A DNA stretch of 64,000 bases from Epiperipatus broadwayi (lineage: Eukaryota; Onychophora; Udeonychophora; Euonychophora; Peripatidae), in contig JAQFVV010012572.1 of the NCBI GenBank assembly GCA_028023455.1, forward strand, positions 248,001-312,000, given 5' to 3'. The notes under the pieces were generated by a model, which did no database searches, had not been told where the DNA came from, and was given only the letters and a program-made list of their open reading frames with translations. Of this stretch, positions 39,564 through 51,992 are shown one piece after another (position 1 is the stretch's first letter; every line of letters starts with the position of its first letter). Position numbers and translations under genes: made by a program.

Positions 39564-41230
39564 CATATATTTCCCAAAAGTAAAATTATTTGACTTAACA
39601 TTATTGTTAACAATATATCAAACCTTAACTTTTTTTATTATTAGATTCTCTTTTTTTAAAAAAATTTAATTCATTATATCAATCAAATGTTAGGAAAAGA
39701 GAAATTAAGAAGGCTTGGTGCATTATTCATTCTAATAATATTATAAATCAAAGGTATAGTAGTGTACTATAATACTGTACAACTGACCATGTTCTGAAAT
39801 TTTGATCATTAAATAACATGTTTTTTTTAATAGTTGCTCGCAATGAATCTCTTGTACTTCATCAAAAGTTACTTAGCTATTAATATTTTAAACGGCTTTT
39901 ATTATTTACATATATGTATACACCTATTTTATATATACAAAAATATGCATAGGTAAAATTTAAATATTCCATTGCAAGCCAATAGCTTATTCAGTAGTCT
40001 CCAATAGCTGGAAGTTAAGACTTCAAGAAATTTTCCACTTGTTTTACTTTTTAATAAAAAAAATAATTAGATATCCATTTATTGATTAATAATGATTGAT
40101 TATTTGGGTTAATTCTGAATCTGCTTTTTGAAAAATAAATTCTAAACTGATTAGAATATGAAAAACTTCAAGTTGTACCTGGACTGTATTCAAACCCAGG
40201 TCTTAACCAGGGGGGGGGGGGGGAGATTCCTGTACAAGGCATTTATGTTTAAAAGTAAACTATAAACTCAATATCTAAAGGTGTATGACATATTCCTTAA
40301 CAGCAGTGAAGGCTTCCTCGTATTTTGATTATGCTTTTTGATTAATGCTTTAACATTTTTCTGATTAATCCAGACTGTATTGCAATTTTTATCTTTTAGC
40401 TAGAATTAGCCACACCTACCCAACTAATAGGTTAGTTATCTGAGAAAATTGTAAGCTTGCTTGGAAAATCTGCACTCAAAGGAAATAGCGCAATCTTTAT
40501 TTTTTACTGCAGATCCTGGATATATATATATTCATAGAAAATATATATGTCGGCTCCTAGTATTTATTACATATACAAATATAAACTTATAATTATATAT
40601 ACCTTTATATTTATGAATCAAATGGGCATAGTGCTACAAACGGAGTTTGTATTTTATATATAAGCACGCACGCACTTAGAATCATACATTTTTATATAAC
40701 TTCATGTACTCCCTTTTTTCTTCTTTATATCAGTCATCATTAGAGAAAATTTATCTATCTTTTTAAGAAATTTTCAAGATTGTGAGAAACACATCTCAGC
40801 TGCATTTATCTGTCTTCACTTTTGTAAAAGTCGTTTCACATATAAATCTATTTATTATTAGTATGGTAAGAATCAATTCTCTTCCATAATGTCTGTGGGT
40901 GTTCAAATTTGTAGTAAAGAAAAGTGGTAATTGCTGCTAAAAAGTAAAATGTGAAAACTTTTTTAAATAGGACACTGATTTTAGCGTTTGAATATAGCAT
41001 GTAATTTACGTATAAAAGTTTTATAAATATAATTCCATATTTTGAATTATAAAGTTTTGCTAGAAAAATTAAAATCTATCTATGCATAAATATTTCTGTT
41101 CATTAATTAATAACTTTTTGTTTGCATATATAATTAACCTTAGGATAGCCTAATAAGATATAACACCTGTGATTTTGAAAATGCTGAGTGTAAGTACCTA
41201 TGCCTATATTATTCTCTTATCATAAGTCCT

Positions 41231-41612
41231 GCATGGTTTAATGCAATTGGTAAAATGGCAGACTCTATGGATGAAGTCCATGAATCGTGGCTTAGTCTGT
41301 CATCTTCGTGCTTGAATTTTAAACTGCTGAGTAATAAAACCGATTGATTATTTTTATCCCCAATTATTTAATAAAGTGGTAGATTCTGGAGTTCAAGTGC
41401 TGTGGCATGTGGCTCCATCTGTCACTTCAGAGCTTGAACTTCTTATGATTTTCTAATTAATAAAACCAATTGATTATTTTTCCTCTTTGTGGTTTAGTGC
41501 ACTGGTAGGGGGTGAATTCTGAAGCTCAAGTTTTATGAATTTTGGCTCATTCTGTCACTTCAGGTGCTTGAAGTTCTCATGAATTCCTAAGCAATAAACC
41601 ATTCGATATTAA
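41231..41612 (+). mobile_element. Tandem trimer of SINE-C
   Basis: Three head-to-tail units (about 41231-41357, 41358-41483 and 41484-41612) share an A-box-like GGTTTAATGCAATTGG / GGTTTAGTGCACTGG head, an AGATTCTGGAGTTCAAG block, a CTGTCACTTCAG block and the tail AGTAATAAAACCGATTGATT. Units are 126 and about 132 bp apart. The head resembles a degenerate tRNA. The same unit occurs singly at 27945, 28597, 37636 and 44721. Confidence 0.75.
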
Positions 41613-42106
41613 TCAATTAACACTGAGTGCTGGTTTTAAGATTGTGATTGGATGCATCTTGCAAAATCATCTACTAACAGCAGTTTATCATTATGAATCA
41701 ATGTATTGAAATTTGTGACACATCTTGAATAAATCTTTTAAGTGAGCTTCACGAAATCATTTGGCTTCAGAAGAGTATTTTATCCAAGATGGCTTATGCT
41801 CCAAAAACAAAAGTACTTAATTTTTAAGCTTCACAATGATGAAAGGTCTGTTTCAAGGTTCTTATGCAGCTCTAAAATTGAGAGGCATCAAGTAATGAAA
41901 AAACATCACTGATGATATTGGTGTTTTTACTTTTGGATAGAGAATGTAGGTGCAGCATACCATTGGCTGTAAGGTTCATTATCAGTCATAGTTATAAGTT
42001 GATGCTGTTTTGTGTTAAAGATCACTAAAAAGAATAGGTAACTACAACTGATTATGAGGAATATTTTTACTGTTTCAAAAGAAAATCTTTATTTAAATAA
42101 CTATAT

Positions 42107-42259
42107 ATGAAAGAGACCACATGTGAGATGGATGGATGAAATAAAAAAGTGTGCAGGGGTGATGTGGAGAAAAGAAGCTAAAGATAGGAAAAGATGGATT
42201 GAACTTGGAGAGACCTTCATCCTGCAGTGGATTGATAATGGTTGATGATGATGATGATA
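42107..42259 (+). mobile_element. RTE LINE 3' end, strongly 5'-truncated
   Basis: Begins within the codons for RPHVRWMDEIKK and ends in a TGA-repeat tail (GGTTGATGATGATGATGA). It is nearly the same sequence as 47840-47984. The repeat tail is typical of RTE LINEs, which end in short microsatellites rather than poly-A. Confidence 0.8.
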
Positions 42260-43807
42260 TGCAAATATTTACTTATGAGGATTATTTATATGAAGAATTT
42301 GTTTCTTTACCACTACCACCATTATTTCTACTGCTACTACTGTTATTACTACTACAAATATAGTATCTGATTTTCTGCCCTCAGATATAACTGTGCATCT
42401 ATAAGATTCTTAGTGCATAATTCCAAATCTTCAATTTATTTGTGCGTGTACAAAATTCTATGTCATACTTAAAGCATCAGAAATAAATTTCATAAATTAA
42501 ATTGAATATTAAGAATTGAATAATAATTTAATTTCTTAATGCATATTAATTTTTCCCTGTCATGTAATGATATACCTGAGTTGTAGTGCATAAATAAAAG
42601 TTGGTTAAAAAAAATCAACATATAACATGTTTTGTCAATTATTAATGTAGTTAATATTGTATATGCTGGGAGGAAAGTATATAAAATTCAAGTACCAAAA
42701 GTGAAAGACTGAGTTATGGTAACATAAATCTTTAGCTCTTAAGTATGGCACTCCGTTACTGTACTAAACAGCACGGTGCAATTAATGTTGCTTTAATCTG
42801 CTAATGAAATGTTTGCGCTTGTTTTGGGAATGGTAGCTATCTCAACACATCTTTATAAATATGAGAATTAGAAATAGAGAGGAAGTACAATAATAAACAG
42901 CCAAAAATGTAGCTTTAAAATAATAAAAGAAATATATGGAAAAAAAATTGTATAATATGAAATTTCTCTCAAAATAATTTTCTTAAAAATAAATAAAAAT
43001 AAGAAACCTTCCAACATTCATTTACAAATTAATGTCCTTTTTGGGACCGTCTATAATATAAGAGTTTACTGAAAAGTTTTTCTAATTTAGTAATATCAAA
43101 AAGAGTTTACATAGCAGATTAAAATTTCTTGTCTGTGTTGTAGTTATATATATATAAATCAAAGTTATTTTCAATATACAAGAGGTAATCAGATTTTATT
43201 TACATTCCCTATATTTGTAACTAGAAAATTGTATATTTGGGATTACCATAGGAAATAATTTATAATATTTGTGCTAACTAATTATTAAATTTTCTATTAT
43301 CATAAATGAGGCAAGACTTTAGCATCATAAATATTGCAAGAATTAATCTTTAAAATCTTAAGATGATTTTCAAATAACTTCATTATTTTTTTGACTACGT
43401 AATATATTGATGATATCAAGCTAAATTCGAAGTATAATATTTCATATATATTGGTTGGTAATGAGAGGTGAAACAAATTATATATAAACTATCTTAAGTG
43501 TATATTTAATCTGCTTCAATCTTTTTTTACCAACTAAAATATATTATAGTCTAACACTTTAAATGTAGTTTGGATGTCGTCTGTAGTGTAAATAATATTT
43601 TGTGAATTTTATTAAATTCCTTTTGAATTTTAAAACAGGAGAGATTTTTTATATATATATTTTAGATTTTAACAAGCAATCTTATAGTAAATTGCTCTGA
43701 AAATATATAATGTTGATTGAACACTTATCAGTTCTATTTAAGTAATCCAATCTCAATTTCTTTTTTAATTATATTATGTAATTGGAAATTGATTCTGGTT
43801 TCTTCAG

Positions 43808-43869
43808 CTTTAAGCCATCATTTTACAACTGCACTAACTCTCATTGGGCATTTCAGTTTTTTAGTACAG
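43808..43869 (+). CDS. Candidate internal exon with strong splice sites
   Basis: A pyrimidine-rich acceptor (TCTGGTTTCTTCAG) and a consensus donor (TACAG|GTGAGT) bracket 62 bases. Two frames are open. One (LSHHFTTALTLIGHFSFLVQ) fits the phase-1 donor at 23965; the other reads FKPSFYNCTNSHWAFQFFST. The splice sites are the best matched pair in the window, but the short, ambiguous coding content keeps this at low confidence. Confidence 0.25.
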
Positions 43870-44720
43870 GTGAGTGGTTGGCGATTGAAGTAATACAAGT
43901 ATTTTATAATTTAAACATAGCTCTCATTATAGGATTTATTAATGTCAACAGTCCTGTTTTTCAGTAGATCAGTTTTTCTTCACATGAAAGCTAGCATTAT
44001 TATGGTTAAAGGTTATTATTTGTTTTCTTTCCCGCATTATCTATAAAAGTTTCACAATGCCACAAATATATCACCATATTTCTTTTACACTTTTTCATAG
44101 CCCAACTTTCACACTACCAATGAAAGTCCTCACTTTTACTTCTCTCAAATAAATGGTAATAGCTGAAGAAAATATTGTTATATTAATTAAGTTTTGAGCA
44201 GATACAAATTGATTAATATTTTTAATCTTGAAAAGCTCTCACATCTAAAAATTTTAGCTTAGTGTATTATAACACTTGTTTATATATTTGGTTTGCTGAG
44301 ACTAAATTGTTCATTCATTATTAGTCACTTGTTCTGAAGTTCAAATGATGTTCAAGCACAGAAGTGGAGAAATAAAACCTTTTCTTCATTTAGTCTGACT
44401 GGTATTTGTTTTTATTTCTCTTAAATAAAAATAGGTTTAGGAATGATGATCAGCCACTTCTGTACTGAGCCCATTCTCAAGACTTCACCAGAGTACTAAT
44501 AAAAAATGTTATATTCTGTGGAAATACTTTATGTTGTTGCTAGCTGACATCATCATTTTCAAAGCATTTAATATATTTTTTTATAATTTATCAGAACATT
44601 GATAGGTAATTCTTTGAACTTTTTAATATAATGATGAATAATGGATTCAATGATTAAAGATTTTATTGTGTATAATCAGAAAACTTTTTCATGTTCACTT
44701 AAAATAAGTGAAGGAAATGC

Positions 44721-44850
44721 CTTCCATGGTTAAGTCTAATGGTAGAATGGCAAATTCTAGTGTAAGGATCATGGCTTCAACTCTGTCACTTCTGGTAGCC
44801 AAACTTTTTATGAACTCCTTAGTAAAACTATTTGACTTTTGTTTATTTTT
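44721..44850 (+). mobile_element. SINE-C copy
   Basis: Head ATGGTTAAGTCTAATGGTAG, middle CAAATTCTAGTGTAAGG, B-box-like GGCTTCAACTCTGTCA and tail CTTAGTAAAACTATTTGACT, all in the family order. Confidence 0.65.
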
Positions 44851-44901
44851 AATGAAACAAATGTAAGGATTATAAATATTTATTATTATTGTTATTATAT
44901 A

Positions 44902-45164
44902 TATATAATAATAATTCAAACAAATATATTTAACACAGTATTCAAAATTAAATAATATATTCTTTACCAGAAGTACTTTCAATTGTTTCACTGACAATCT
45001 TTATCAACTGTTAATACAAACGTACAAAAAATAAAAACTTGCATTACCCATCATTCAATCTATTCAAATTTCCCACAATTCTGTTGAAAGTACTTCTGGT
45101 AAAGAATATATTATTTAATTTTGAATACTGTGTTAAATATATTTGTTTGAATTATTATTATATA
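44902..45164. repeat. Perfect 81-bp inverted repeat with 101-bp spacer
   Basis: 44902-44982 and 45084-45164 are exact inverse complements (for example AGAAGTACTTTCAA at the inner end of the left arm and TTGAAAGTACTTCT at the inner end of the right). Complete identity in AT-rich DNA implies recent origin. The arms have no resemblance to the palindromic element at 25988. Confidence 0.95.
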
Positions 45165-47664
45165 ATTTAAAAATACAGACATTTAATGGTTGTAATTATA
45201 TATATATATATGAATTTTGTTAATATGAATGTAGATAAAGATTACACTCATTAATTTCATTGCTTAGAAATGAACACCAGAAAGAAGTAATGCCTTGACT
45301 CATTATTGAAGATCTATACACTTTAAACACTTATTGTTTGCCTCATAAAGATTTAATGGTTGCTTATTACCAAAACTGCTTAAACTCCAGCATGCCAGAC
45401 TATGCAATCTGATTTCTGACTAAGTTTGTAAATATAGTGATAATATTCTAAAGCTGTGAAGTACTGTTTTATAAATCTGATTACCTTCAAATGGGCTTTA
45501 GAATTTAAAGAAATTTTTCCTATCACATTGTAAATAATATCAGATTTACTGTTTAGAATTACTTGCTTGGCCATTTATGTTATAGGCTTTTTCTTTATCT
45601 ATTAAGTATTTAATTGGTCAGTTACATTATTTTTTTATTTTAGAAATTCTATTTGTTGGATGATTCATTATTAAAGTAATTAGTTTGAACTCATGATAGG
45701 TTTCTTGATAGATTGCTAAGTGATTAGAATAAAAAATATTTATCGGTCAAATTAAATAGAATTGTGATGTTTATCTTTTCATCTTAGTGTCTCAATATAG
45801 ATTGCGAGCAGCTAACTAAACAATTTATCGAAGAAAGTCAGCAAAATAGAAATTATGTTAGAAATTTGAATAATTAAAATTTCAGCAGTCATATGTATAT
45901 ATGAATAACTATGATTTTATTTAAAAATCATTAATAAAATATAGATTATTTGAAAATATAAATAAAATTTATGAAGGAAATGTTATTGTATTTCTGATCT
46001 TCATACAAGTAAATTAGACTTGATACTTATTCATGACATAATTTTGGCAACTAAGACATGATTCAAAGCAAGATCTCTTTTTTGTTTAATCATCCAAGAT
46101 ATTTTTAAAATTACCAAGGAATTAGAGGGTAAAAAATAATCCCGAAACACTTTTTTTTAGATACTGTAATGCAATCAACTATCTTTCTAGAGATTAACTT
46201 TTAGCCAAAAGTTCAGGATCTCCCATGGTTTTTATACTTATATGTTTTATAAATGAAAATTAATATATATTATGAAAGCTATTTAATTAATAATTATTCA
46301 ACTTATAATAAAGCTAGTCTATATTTTGTTGGAATCTCTAAAGATTTCTTTATAATAGCTACGAATATTTAGCTGCGTAAGAACAATTGCATTCATTAAA
46401 TAAAATAAAAGTCTGCACCCAAGCGCGCACAGACAAATGAAAATTAAAAGGTATTAATTATTATTATAATTTAAACTGAATTTATTTTATTAATCATACT
46501 GCTTATAATCTCTCAGAGATATTAAATTTAATTAGTTTTTCATATTTTTATTCATAGACTAGAAATTGAAAATTGTATTTGCTTAATGGCAAATAATTTA
46601 TGTACAAAACCTACTTAAAAGCATATCTGAATAAATTGAAACACAGCTGCAAGAAAATGTTGAATCATATTGATTAATAATGTTAATTAAGTATTACACA
46701 GGAATCTTTAAATTAGGACGTAATTTGTTAAGAATTTTAATTAAATTGATTATTAAAAAAAAATGAATTACATAAATGCATGCCTTAAAAATGTGTCTCA
46801 GTATTATATATATGTATAAATGTAAAGTGTTAGAAATTATCATTCTGTAAACACAAACTCAATGACACAGTATTTGTTAATACATGTACGCGCTAATTGT
46901 ACGTATGTGTGTATAAATATATGTATAGCTGACAACGACTTAACTTATGGTCATTATAATGCCCGAAAAAAAGTAGCAAAAAGAAAGAATAAAAAGTAAG
47001 AAAAAAGAAAAAGAAAAAATTATATTATAATCAGAATTGCTGTTTGTATAATAGAGTTGCGCAATCACATCAATTTATTAAGTAGTATATCTTCATTTAT
47101 CTGGGCCCTCCATCTATCTATGTGATTGAAGACAAATTAAAAAATGGAAAGAGTATAAAAGAAAGAATGTTAACTTGGATACAAATTAATTACATTACGA
47201 AGGTAATAAGTTTCTTTCACCTTTCATTCAATCATATATTGTTTTATTATGCCTATAATTTCAAATTAAATACTCTAATTTCAATAAAATAATGAAAACA
47301 ATAATAGGATTATACAATCATCAATATAAAAACAATTATTCACTTCTTGTAATTAAAGATTGTTTTTATAAGTCTTTCTTTTTGTTAAAACTTTTATTTT
47401 ATATAATTATAATACTAAGAAAAATTTTTAAAAAAATGAAAAGCGAAAAGGTAGTAATATTCCACATTCAGTTAAACGACTACTTTACTATGTTAATACA
47501 GAACCAAGACTTTAAAATGATGCATCTTAATACATGTATTCACTGATATGCTTGAATCTACACAAACACACATATACCAATAATGCGGACTGTCAGAGAG
47601 AACAGAAAACCTTTAATTTTCCAAAATTCAAGTTTGTCAATTTATACATGCATATATATATATA
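45165..47664. other. AT-rich DNA, no gene seen
   Basis: No exon-like or repeat-family sequence could be recognised. An open frame at 47292-47546 has simple hydrophobic/lysine composition typical of chance frames in AT-rich DNA. Confidence 0.4.
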
Positions 47665-47984
47665 TAAGAAGAGATCGAAAACTCAATATATGGGTAAGCG
47701 AACAAACAGGTGTTATTGACCTAATTGAAAAAATTAAAAGACTGAAGTGGAGTTGGGCTTGACATATTGCTAGAAGAGATGATAATAGATGGACAATTGA
47801 AATCTTAAACTGGATTCTAAGAGATTGTGAAAGACCCAGAAAGAGACCACATGTAAGATGGATGGATGAAATAAGAAAGTGCAGGGGTGATGTGGAGAAG
47901 AGAAGCTAAAGATCAGAGAAGATGGATTGAACTTGGAGAGACATTCATCCTTCAATGGATTGATAATGGTTGATGATGATGATG
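47665..47984 (+). mobile_element. RTE LINE 3' end, 5'-truncated
   Basis: The + strand encodes the RTE C-terminal tail: TGVIDLIEKIKRLKWSWA, HIARRDDNRWTIEILNW and RKRPHVRWMDEIRK, with a single stop (TGA for a Trp/Gly position after GLA) and a frame change near 47885. It ends in the word TGGATTGATAATGG and a (TGA)n tail. An (AT)n stretch at its left border may be the integration site. Confidence 0.85.
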
Positions 47985-48529
47985 AAATGTTTGTATATAT
48001 GTAAATATAATCTATTCACAGTGAGCAGAAACCTACATAGAAAACCAGGTGAGAGCCTCCAGTATTATACATTGTACATACACTACTTTATAAAGGAAGG
48101 AAAGGTGAAGGGGAGTTATTTTTTTTTTTTTAATTTATATATATAGAAAAAAAAATAATTTTTTTTTTTTTATAATAAATTTTTTAAAAATTTTTTGAAG
48201 CTCTAAAATTTTATTTGCAAAATACTCATGTCATTTGCAAAGTTTAGATTACTTAAATAATTTCCCATTTTAATCCATATAATAGTTCGTGTAAAACTGC
48301 TGTAAAAAGTCTTGAATCACCCTGTCTCTTTCTCAATATTAATCTTCTTAGTATTATCATGTAATCTAATTGTTGGCTTCCATTTTTATAAATATTCTTT
48401 AGAATATGACAATATCCTTGACTTATAACTTGATGGTATGAAGCTTTAGTCACTGTGAAACTACTTATAGAATGAAATGCCTTTTAATAATCTACAAATT
48501 CAAATTAAAGATTATATAAAAATATTGGT

Positions 48530-48840
48530 TTTTCTGATGGTTTGTGATGATTGTGATTTAGTTATATATATTGGAATATTTCCATCATCTAATAATTAAG
48601 TATTGAATGTCTTTAGAAAAATTTAACTTTATTTAAATTTTCCAATTACATTCAGTTGTTAATAATAGGTTACATATTAATATATGCATAACATTTCAAG
48701 TAGTACTAGTCTTTTCTCTTCTTCATGTATTACTAGCCTGATCAGTGACAAGATCAAACTTGGACTCTTAGATTCTTGTATATTGTATTTTAAAATAATG
48801 CTCTAACTAACTGGGTCATCCTGGCAAATACAAGACAGTA
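48530..48840 (-). mobile_element. SINE-B copy with tRNA-like head
   Basis: On the - strand the head shows GGATGACCCAGTTAGTTAG (A box), a B-box-like AAGTTTGATC, then CACTGATCAGGCTAG, CATGAAGAAGAGAAAAG and the AGATGATGGAAATATTCCAA block near the 3' end. The order is the same as in the pair at 50700-51310, at lower identity. The length is about 310 bp. Confidence 0.7.
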
Positions 48841-49806
48841 GAAATTTTATATACTTATCTATGAGTTCCTCCTGATTTCTGCACTTTTTCCTAAGAGTAA
48901 AATTGATTAGTGTTTTTCATACATTATGTATAGTCACACTTGGTTGAGTTATGAGGATATTTGCCATTGTCACATGAGCAGCTTCTTTGTAGTTTCTTGT
49001 TTGTATCTTTTTCTCTCTGTTCAATATTTTTAAATTTCCCAATTGAAAGTATATTCATTGGTACATACATGGTTTGCTACCTTAGGCACATCTGCTTTCT
49101 CTCTTCTAGTCATCAGTTTGTGTTCTTGCAATCATTTTTCAGTGAGATGGCTGCAATTATATCTAATAAAGGGATATTAAATAATGTGATGGCAAAATTT
49201 AATCTTTTTTTTTTTTGAGAACAGAAATTTCAGCATCTGGTAGATTGAAGTTATGATAGAAAAATTAGTTCAATGCTTGTTAAATTATAAACGAAAAGAA
49301 TTTTTTGTAATAAAAAATTTATAGAAAAATATCCAAAAATGATATTGCCTATGATTGGGATAACATGTGTAACACACATACGCATGCACGCATAGAAATA
49401 ATTCAGAATAAAAGTATTATTCCTGGAATTATAATAAATCTATTATTAACTTGTTTAATTAGCATTTTCATTATTTTAATCTTATAAATTACTGTTTTTA
49501 AAGTTTTTATTTCAATTGAAATATCATACTTTGAATTTAGATTAAAAAGAACTTTTGTCATTGATCTTTTAATTAATTAATTTTGCGTCATCTGATTCTT
49601 CTCTCCTCTGTAATTTTTTAATGTTTTTTTTATTACAGTTCTTGTTTTTATATCATTACTTTTTCTGTTTGATTATTAATTAAACGTTTATCAAAATGAA
49701 TGCAATGTCAAATATCTGAAATATATTTGTTTATTAAAATTACTAAGTAATCAATTAATCTTTTATTAAAAAGTAGAACTTTTTTTTTTTTTTGAATTTG
49801 TAAAAG
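48841..49806. other. AT-rich DNA, no gene seen
   Basis: Simple AT-rich sequence. The T14 run just before 49795 could act as the pyrimidine tract for the acceptor proposed at 49807. Confidence 0.35.
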
Positions 49807-49889
49807 GAATCACTGAAGCGTCCAAGAAAAAAAAAAAAAGAAAGATTGATGAGTTGTCAGAAGCATTGAAGAAATTATTACAACTTTGA
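49807..49889 (+). CDS. Candidate terminal exon with a lysine-rich motif
   Basis: After a T-rich tract and GTAAAAG acceptor, two bases complete a split codon and the frame reads ITEASKKKKKRKIDELSEAL, then KKLLQL and TGA at 49887-49889. KKKKKRK would be a good nuclear-localisation signal, and the tail could form an amphipathic helix. The start phase fits the donor at 23965 and those proposed at 36258. The lysine run rests on a poly-A stretch, so chance is possible. The product is not recognised. Confidence 0.3.
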
Positions 49890-50117
49890 AATTTGGTGTC
49901 TGATTTAGACATACGATCAAAGATCTCATAAAGTTTATTAAAACTACTCTCGAGAATCTGATGTTACGAAAATGAGCACAAACGAATCAAAACAAAATTG
50001 TTCACATAGTTGGGTCAGAAGACAGTATATATATTCATTAGCAATGAACAACCTGCTTTTCATTTTACGTTCCAAAATTTGTTTTTCAAAGAAATTTGTA
50101 ATCAAAGTTGTGTAGTT

Positions 50118-50215
50118 GTCAAGCATTAGTGGCCTAGCGGTTAGCATAGCTGCTTTCCAAGCAGCTGGCCCGGGTTCGCCTCCCAGTCAACACATTTGAC
50201 ATAGGAAAAAAAAAA
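50118..50215 (+). mobile_element. SINE-A copy with a tRNA-Gly(TCC)-like head
   Basis: The head matches tRNA-Gly(UCC) closely: D-arm TGGCCTAGCGG, anticodon arm GCTGC-TTTCCAA-GCAGC with anticodon TCC, and T-arm CCGGGTTCGCCTCCC. The acceptor stem does not pair (several mismatches), so it is not a working tRNA gene. It ends ACATTTGACATAGG plus A10 and is flanked by the 11-base direct repeat GTTGTGTAGTT (50107-50117) / GTTGCGTAGTT (50216-50226). The tail is shared with copies that have a different head. Confidence 0.85.
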
Positions 50216-50699
50216 GTTGCGTAGTTTATTTGAAAGTTTGTGGTTTTAATATGTATAGTTCTGATTGTATTTAAGTTGTTTTACTTAAAAGCAGTTAGAG
50301 GTTATCAGGCAACACTTGATCGTCATTGTTGATAGTTAACCATTGTTCTTAACATAATTTATATTGATGTAATAATTTTAGAGTTATTAAGAGACATAAT
50401 TATTAATTGTCTTTATTCAATCTTCATTTATACATTTTGCTATTTATTTATTTACTAACTTATACCGTAGAGTTCCATAAGCATTAGGAAAAAGTATATA
50501 GTAAGAAATATATATTGGTTAACACCTATTGTCTAGTCTTTTTTTTTTGTCTGATATCAAATAAATAATTGGGTTGTTTGTGGGTAACTAGCAGATAAAA
50601 ATTCCTAACTCCAATATTTGTGGAAGGTTTGAATTTCATATCATGATTTATTAATAAATTAATTGTATAATAAAGATGACTGCATTTAATTTTGCTAAA

Positions 50700-51024
50700 A
50701 ATACTACGTTCTTATAAAGATTATGATTAATATTGTTTTCCTGAAGGTTTGTGGTGATGGTGTTCTAGCTGTATTTTTATATTGGACTATTTCCATCATC
50801 TAATGTGTGTGTTGAATGTCTTTAGAAAAGTTTAATTTTATTTAAATATTCCAAATACATTCAACTATTAGTAATATCACAGCAAACAGGTTAGTATATG
50901 CACAATGTTTCGAGAGGTATTTTTCTCCCCTCTTCTTCAGGTGTTGCTGGCCTGACCAGTGACAGTACTAGCATGGGATTCGAACCTGGGTCCTTAGATT
51001 ATTGATTATTGAATTTTAAGGTAA
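50700..51024 (-). mobile_element. SINE-B, left member of a head-to-head pair
   Basis: On the - strand the element begins GGATGGCTAAGTTGG (A box, extending to about 51049), has the B box GGTTCGAATCCC near 50975-50990, then GTCACTGGTCAGGCC, a purine-rich GAAGAAGAGGGGAG, CTCTCGAAACATTGTGC, and AGATGATGGAAATAGTCC before the 3' end. 50769-51024 pairs with 51055-51310. Confidence 0.8.
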
Positions 51025-51054
51025 TGCACTAACCAACTTAGCCATCCTGCTGTG

Positions 51055-51330
51055 TTACCTTAAAATTCAATAATCAAGAATCTAAGGACCCAGGTTTGAA
51101 TCCCATGCTAGTACTATCACTGGTCAGGCCAGCAATACTTGAAGAAGAGGGGAGAAAAATACCTCTCAAAACGTTGTGCATATACTAATCTGTTTGCTGT
51201 GATATTACTAACAGTTGAATGTATTTGGAATATTTAAATAAAATTAAACTTTTCTAAAGACATTCAACACGCATATTAGACGATGAAAATAGTCCAATAT
51301 AAAAATACAGTATGATTAATAATCTGGCTC
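51055..51330 (+). mobile_element. SINE-B, right member of a head-to-head pair
   Basis: It starts inside the body, just after the A-box region (TTACCTTAAAATTC), and carries the B box GGTTTGAATCCC and the rest of the element in + orientation. It is about 95% identical to the left member over 256 bases without evident indels. Confidence 0.8.
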
Positions 51331-51992
51331 AATATTTACACATTATTTTATGGAGTTAGATATTTAATATTATTTATAGTAATAAAAAAAAAGCCTTTAA
51401 ATAGATTTTTTACTTCAGGCAAAGACTTCTTTTTCACTAGGCTCACATAGAATAAACTTAAGGAGAAAGTATTATTCTCTACTCTTTCCAATTGCTGATA
51501 ATGAGTTTGAGCATTTTTCTATTTTTATTTCACCTATGTTGAATAATTAGATGAATTTGCTATGATATAAACTACTTGAATGAGAAATCCAAACCTGATT
51601 AGAATTTGAAAACATTTTACAATTTTTATCTAATCAGTTTTAGAATCCAGATTATGATTACAGTAAATATATACCTTACTATTATAAGATCAATGTATAT
51701 GTGCACATGTAAATGTCAATAAGTTTATGTATATATAAATATACATACACATTATGACATGTTTATATACAAAAGCATAATAGAAATTTTGCATTGTAGA
51801 TACAATTAATAAAAGCCCTAATGTCAGTGAGTTTAAATGTTGTATCTTAATATGAATGGTAGCTCAGTTTTGTGAAACCAATTTGACACCATAATCATTC
51901 ACAAATGGGGGCTTGAAATTTTAAAATATTATCTAAAGTATAGTAGCAGTGAAAGGTGGCTATTAAATAGCTACTTTTCAGACTATGCTTTT

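Larger units (their letters stand above)
37776..41230. other. AT-rich DNA with two notable hairpins
   Basis: No gene is seen. It contains the hairpins at 39040-39080 and 39506-39563 (listed separately), a C14 run near 38577-38590 and a G14 run at 40211-40224. Around 39955-40200 the sequence resembles 5670-5880 in several blocks (AAATATTCCATTGCAA, TTTTACTTTTTAATAA), probably a diverged repeat. Confidence 0.4.

Noticed and set aside
44695-44997. 100-codon - frame
   Set aside because: It crosses a SINE-C copy and half of the perfect inverted repeat and has no protein-like pattern.
47770-47955. 61-codon - frame
   Set aside because: Antisense to the RTE 3' end.
50118-50200. Functional tRNA-Gly(UCC) gene
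   Set aside because: Anticodon and T arms are good, but the acceptor stem is mispaired, an A-tail follows, and target duplications flank it; it is a SINE.
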